Source of the DNA: Methanomicrobiales archaeon
Lineage (GTDB): Archaea; Halobacteriota; Methanomicrobia; Methanomicrobiales; Methanospirillaceae
Assembly: GCA_012729535.1 (NCBI GenBank)
Contig: JAAYCY010000049.1
Coordinates: forward strand, 28,780 to 92,779
DNA length: 64,000 nt
Reading direction: 5' to 3'
Made by a program: the position numbers and the translations under genes. The notes below the pieces were generated by a model. The model was not told the origin of the DNA. It did not search any database and saw only the letters and a list, made by a program, of their open reading frames with translations. Numbering within the stretch: position 1 is the stretch's first letter; the number at the start of each line of letters is the position of its first letter. This document shows positions 62,698-64,000 of this stretch, piece after piece.

Positions 62698-63843
62698 ATG
62701 ATATCAGTGCTTTTCGTCGATGACGAACCGGTTCTTGTTGATGTAGGTCGTCTTTTCCTGCAACGATCCGGAGATTTTTCAGTAACTGGTTGTTTTTCAG
62801 CAGAAGAAGCGGTTAATCTCCTTCAGAAACATTCATATGATGTAATCATCTCTGATTACCAGATGCCTGGCATGAATGGTATCGATCTATTAAAGATTGT
62901 AAGAAATGAGTACGGAGATATCCCATTTATTCTTTTCACCGGTCGTGGGAGAGAGGATGTTGCCGGGGAAGCAGTGAATATGGGAGTGAATTTTTATGTT
63001 CAGAAAGGTGGAGATCCTAAGTTACAATTTGCCGATATTGGTCATAAGATCGAAACTGCAGTAGAACGGCGACGGGCACTCCTTGCAATAAGAGAATCTG
63101 AGCAAAGGTTTTATGATATCATAAATTTTCTTCCGGATGCTACCTTTGCGATTAATATGGAGGGAGATATTATCGCCTGGAATCGTGAGATTGAGAGAAT
63201 AACCGGAACAAAAGCCGAAAAAATGATAGGAAGGAGAGGATATACTCATTCAGTTCCTTTTTATGGTAAAAGACGACCGATGATTATCGATCTCCTTCTT
63301 CACCCAGACCCTGATTTTGAACGGCAATACCCATCCATTCAACGTGAAGATTCTACTATTACTGCTGAAGGTGTTCTCCATCTATCAGACAAAGATCATG
63401 TGTTTCTTGCAAGAGCCTCTTTTTTATTTGAAAAAGCCGGAAAACCTGCAGGAGCAATTGAGAGTCTGCGGGATATCACCCGTCAGAAAGCTTCGGAAGA
63501 AAAACTTAGGAGAATTATCACGCACCTCCCGGTTGGTGTACATATTTTCAGAACCGATGATCAGGGACAGCTGATTTGTTATAAGGGAAATCCGGCATCA
63601 AAAAATATTTTTGGATCCGACAGGGAATGTGAAGCGGGAATTCCTATTGAATATTTGTTTTCCGGAACAGATAAAGAAAGGATATGCTCGGTATGCCATA
63701 ATATTGCACGTGAAGGAGGAACAAAGTGTTTTTCAGAAGTTCAGATAATATCTGGTAATACTACTAAAACCTATGATCTTACTGTTTTCCAAACCGGGCC
63801 AGGGGAGGTTGCAATACTCTTTAATCCTGGTGAGAGACAGTGA
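62698..63843 (+). CDS. receiver-PAS-PAS sensory protein
   Basis: 381 residues. Receiver about 3-122 (FVDDEPV, phosphoacceptor in IISDYQMPGMNG, GRGREDVAG, VQKGGD as the Lys region), PAS about 135-270 (FLPDATFAI...NREIERITG), and a partial PAS (about 275-375) with CSVCHNIAREGGTKC, whose cysteines could be redox- or cofactor-linked. No kinase domain follows. The role is a phosphorelay adaptor by inference. Confidence 0.85.
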   Translation: MISVLFVDDEPVLVDVGRLFLQRSGDFSVTGCFSAEEAVNLLQKHSYDVIISDYQMPGMNGIDLLKIVRNEYGDIPFILFTGRGREDVAGEAVNMGVNFYVQKGGDPKLQFADIGHKIETAVERRRALLAIRESEQRFYDIINFLPDATFAINMEGDIIAWNREIERITGTKAEKMIGRRGYTHSVPFYGKRRPMIIDLLLHPDPDFERQYPSIQREDSTITAEGVLHLSDKDHVFLARASFLFEKAGKPAGAIESLRDITRQKASEEKLRRIITHLPVGVHIFRTDDQGQLICYKGNPASKNIFGSDRECEAGIPIEYLFSGTDKERICSVCHNIAREGGTKCFSEVQIISGNTTKTYDLTVFQTGPGEVAILFNPGERQ

Positions 63844-63895
63844 AAAAGACAAATCAATAATATTAACCTTCACCCGACACTCGGCGGGTAAATTT

Positions 63896-64000
63896 TCAGG
63901 AATAATATTTTAAAACCTCCGGCCCGAGCAATTGTGCAATTCCACGAATTTCATCATTGATATTCATCAACTTAGTCACTCTGGTTTTATCGACAACCAG
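63896..64000 (-). CDS. 3' end of an unrecognised minus-strand gene (partial)
   Basis: The frame is open from the window edge to a TGA at 63896-63898. The last 34 residues read LVVDKTRVTKLMNINDEI, then RGIAQLLGPEVLKYYS. No family is recognised from this fragment. It is convergent with the receiver-PAS gene at 62698. Confidence 0.5.
   Translation of the reverse strand: MVVDKTRVTKLMNINDEIRGIAQLLGPEVLKYYS

Noticed and set aside
1..64000. tRNA, rRNA, CRISPR and insertion sequences
   Set aside because: I looked for T-loop motifs, repeated spacers, terminal inverted repeats with transposase genes and rRNA-like blocks and saw none. A covariance-model search would be decisive.

Overview
The window is a chromosomal segment of a methanogenic archaeon, most likely of the order Methanomicrobiales and probably Methanospirillum-like. 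The evidence is: archaeal ribosomal proteins L39e, L31e, L21e, LX and S19e; aIF6 and aIF1A; SRP54/FtsY; the RNA polymerase Rpb4-type subunit; CofH for coenzyme F420; a cysteate synthase plus fused ComDE for coenzyme M; class I HMG-CoA reductase; and many receiver/PAS proteins, TPR proteins and PKD-domain surface proteins. The genus is an inference. I see no rRNA, tRNA, CRISPR array, insertion sequence or clear prophage.

Layout. 1-2.5 kb: secreted PKD and TPR proteins. 2.5-7 kb: a minus-strand signalling operon (large sensor kinase, receiver-kinase, two stand-alone receivers). 7.1-10.9 kb: DUF2178/HTH pair, a third stand-alone receiver, an ion transporter, a DUF3821-type surface protein. 11-13.2 kb: PurH and 6-phospho-3-hexuloisomerase. 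13.2-25.6 kb: a long minus-strand information-processing cluster (CNNM/CBS protein, PurN, RNase P subunit, YhbY protein, S19e, PDCD5-like protein, PP-loop enzyme, L39e, L31e, aIF6, LX, prefoldin alpha, FtsY, SRP54, TrmY, Pus10, L21e, Rpb4, DUF655, KsgA, HemK-like methyltransferase). 25.7-32.1 kb: TIM-barrel isomerase, exonuclease VII XseA/XseB, small membrane proteins, an Ig-like surface protein, HMG-CoA reductase, Trm5. 32.1-39.2 kb: regulators, a flavin-split-barrel protein, a TPR protein, a two-gene 2-oxoacid:ferredoxin oxidoreductase, an iron-sulfur flavoprotein.

39.2-50.1 kb is a phosphate block. It holds an overlapping operon of CHAD-metallophosphoesterase fusion, HD protein and Ppx/GppA phosphatase, then DedA and a receiver/PAS protein, then PstS convergent with a PstC-PstA fusion, PstB and PhoU. 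Next to it, 50.46-56.2 kb is a tightly overlapping six-gene operon: ABC-type ATPase, G3E-like GTPase, Fes4-type Fe-S protein, methanogenesis marker 16 (DUF39 plus ferredoxin), cysteate synthase and fused sulfopyruvate decarboxylase. It looks like a coenzyme M synthesis operon carrying three uncharacterised energy/metal/Fe-S proteins, and it suggests a candidate for the final thiol-forming step. A 19-bp-spaced direct repeat lies in the gap between the phosphate and coenzyme M operons.

56.2-64 kb: a soluble chemoreceptor-like protein with a HAMP array, Fe/Mn superoxide dismutase, a small secreted protein, an acetate (SatP-type) transporter, CofH, aIF1A, a receiver-PAS protein, and the 3' end of an unrecognised minus-strand gene at the window edge.

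All functions are read from sequence motifs and family knowledge; no database search was run. Several starts were moved inward from the longest open frame where a Shine-Dalgarno-like motif or the family's usual N-terminus favoured it.
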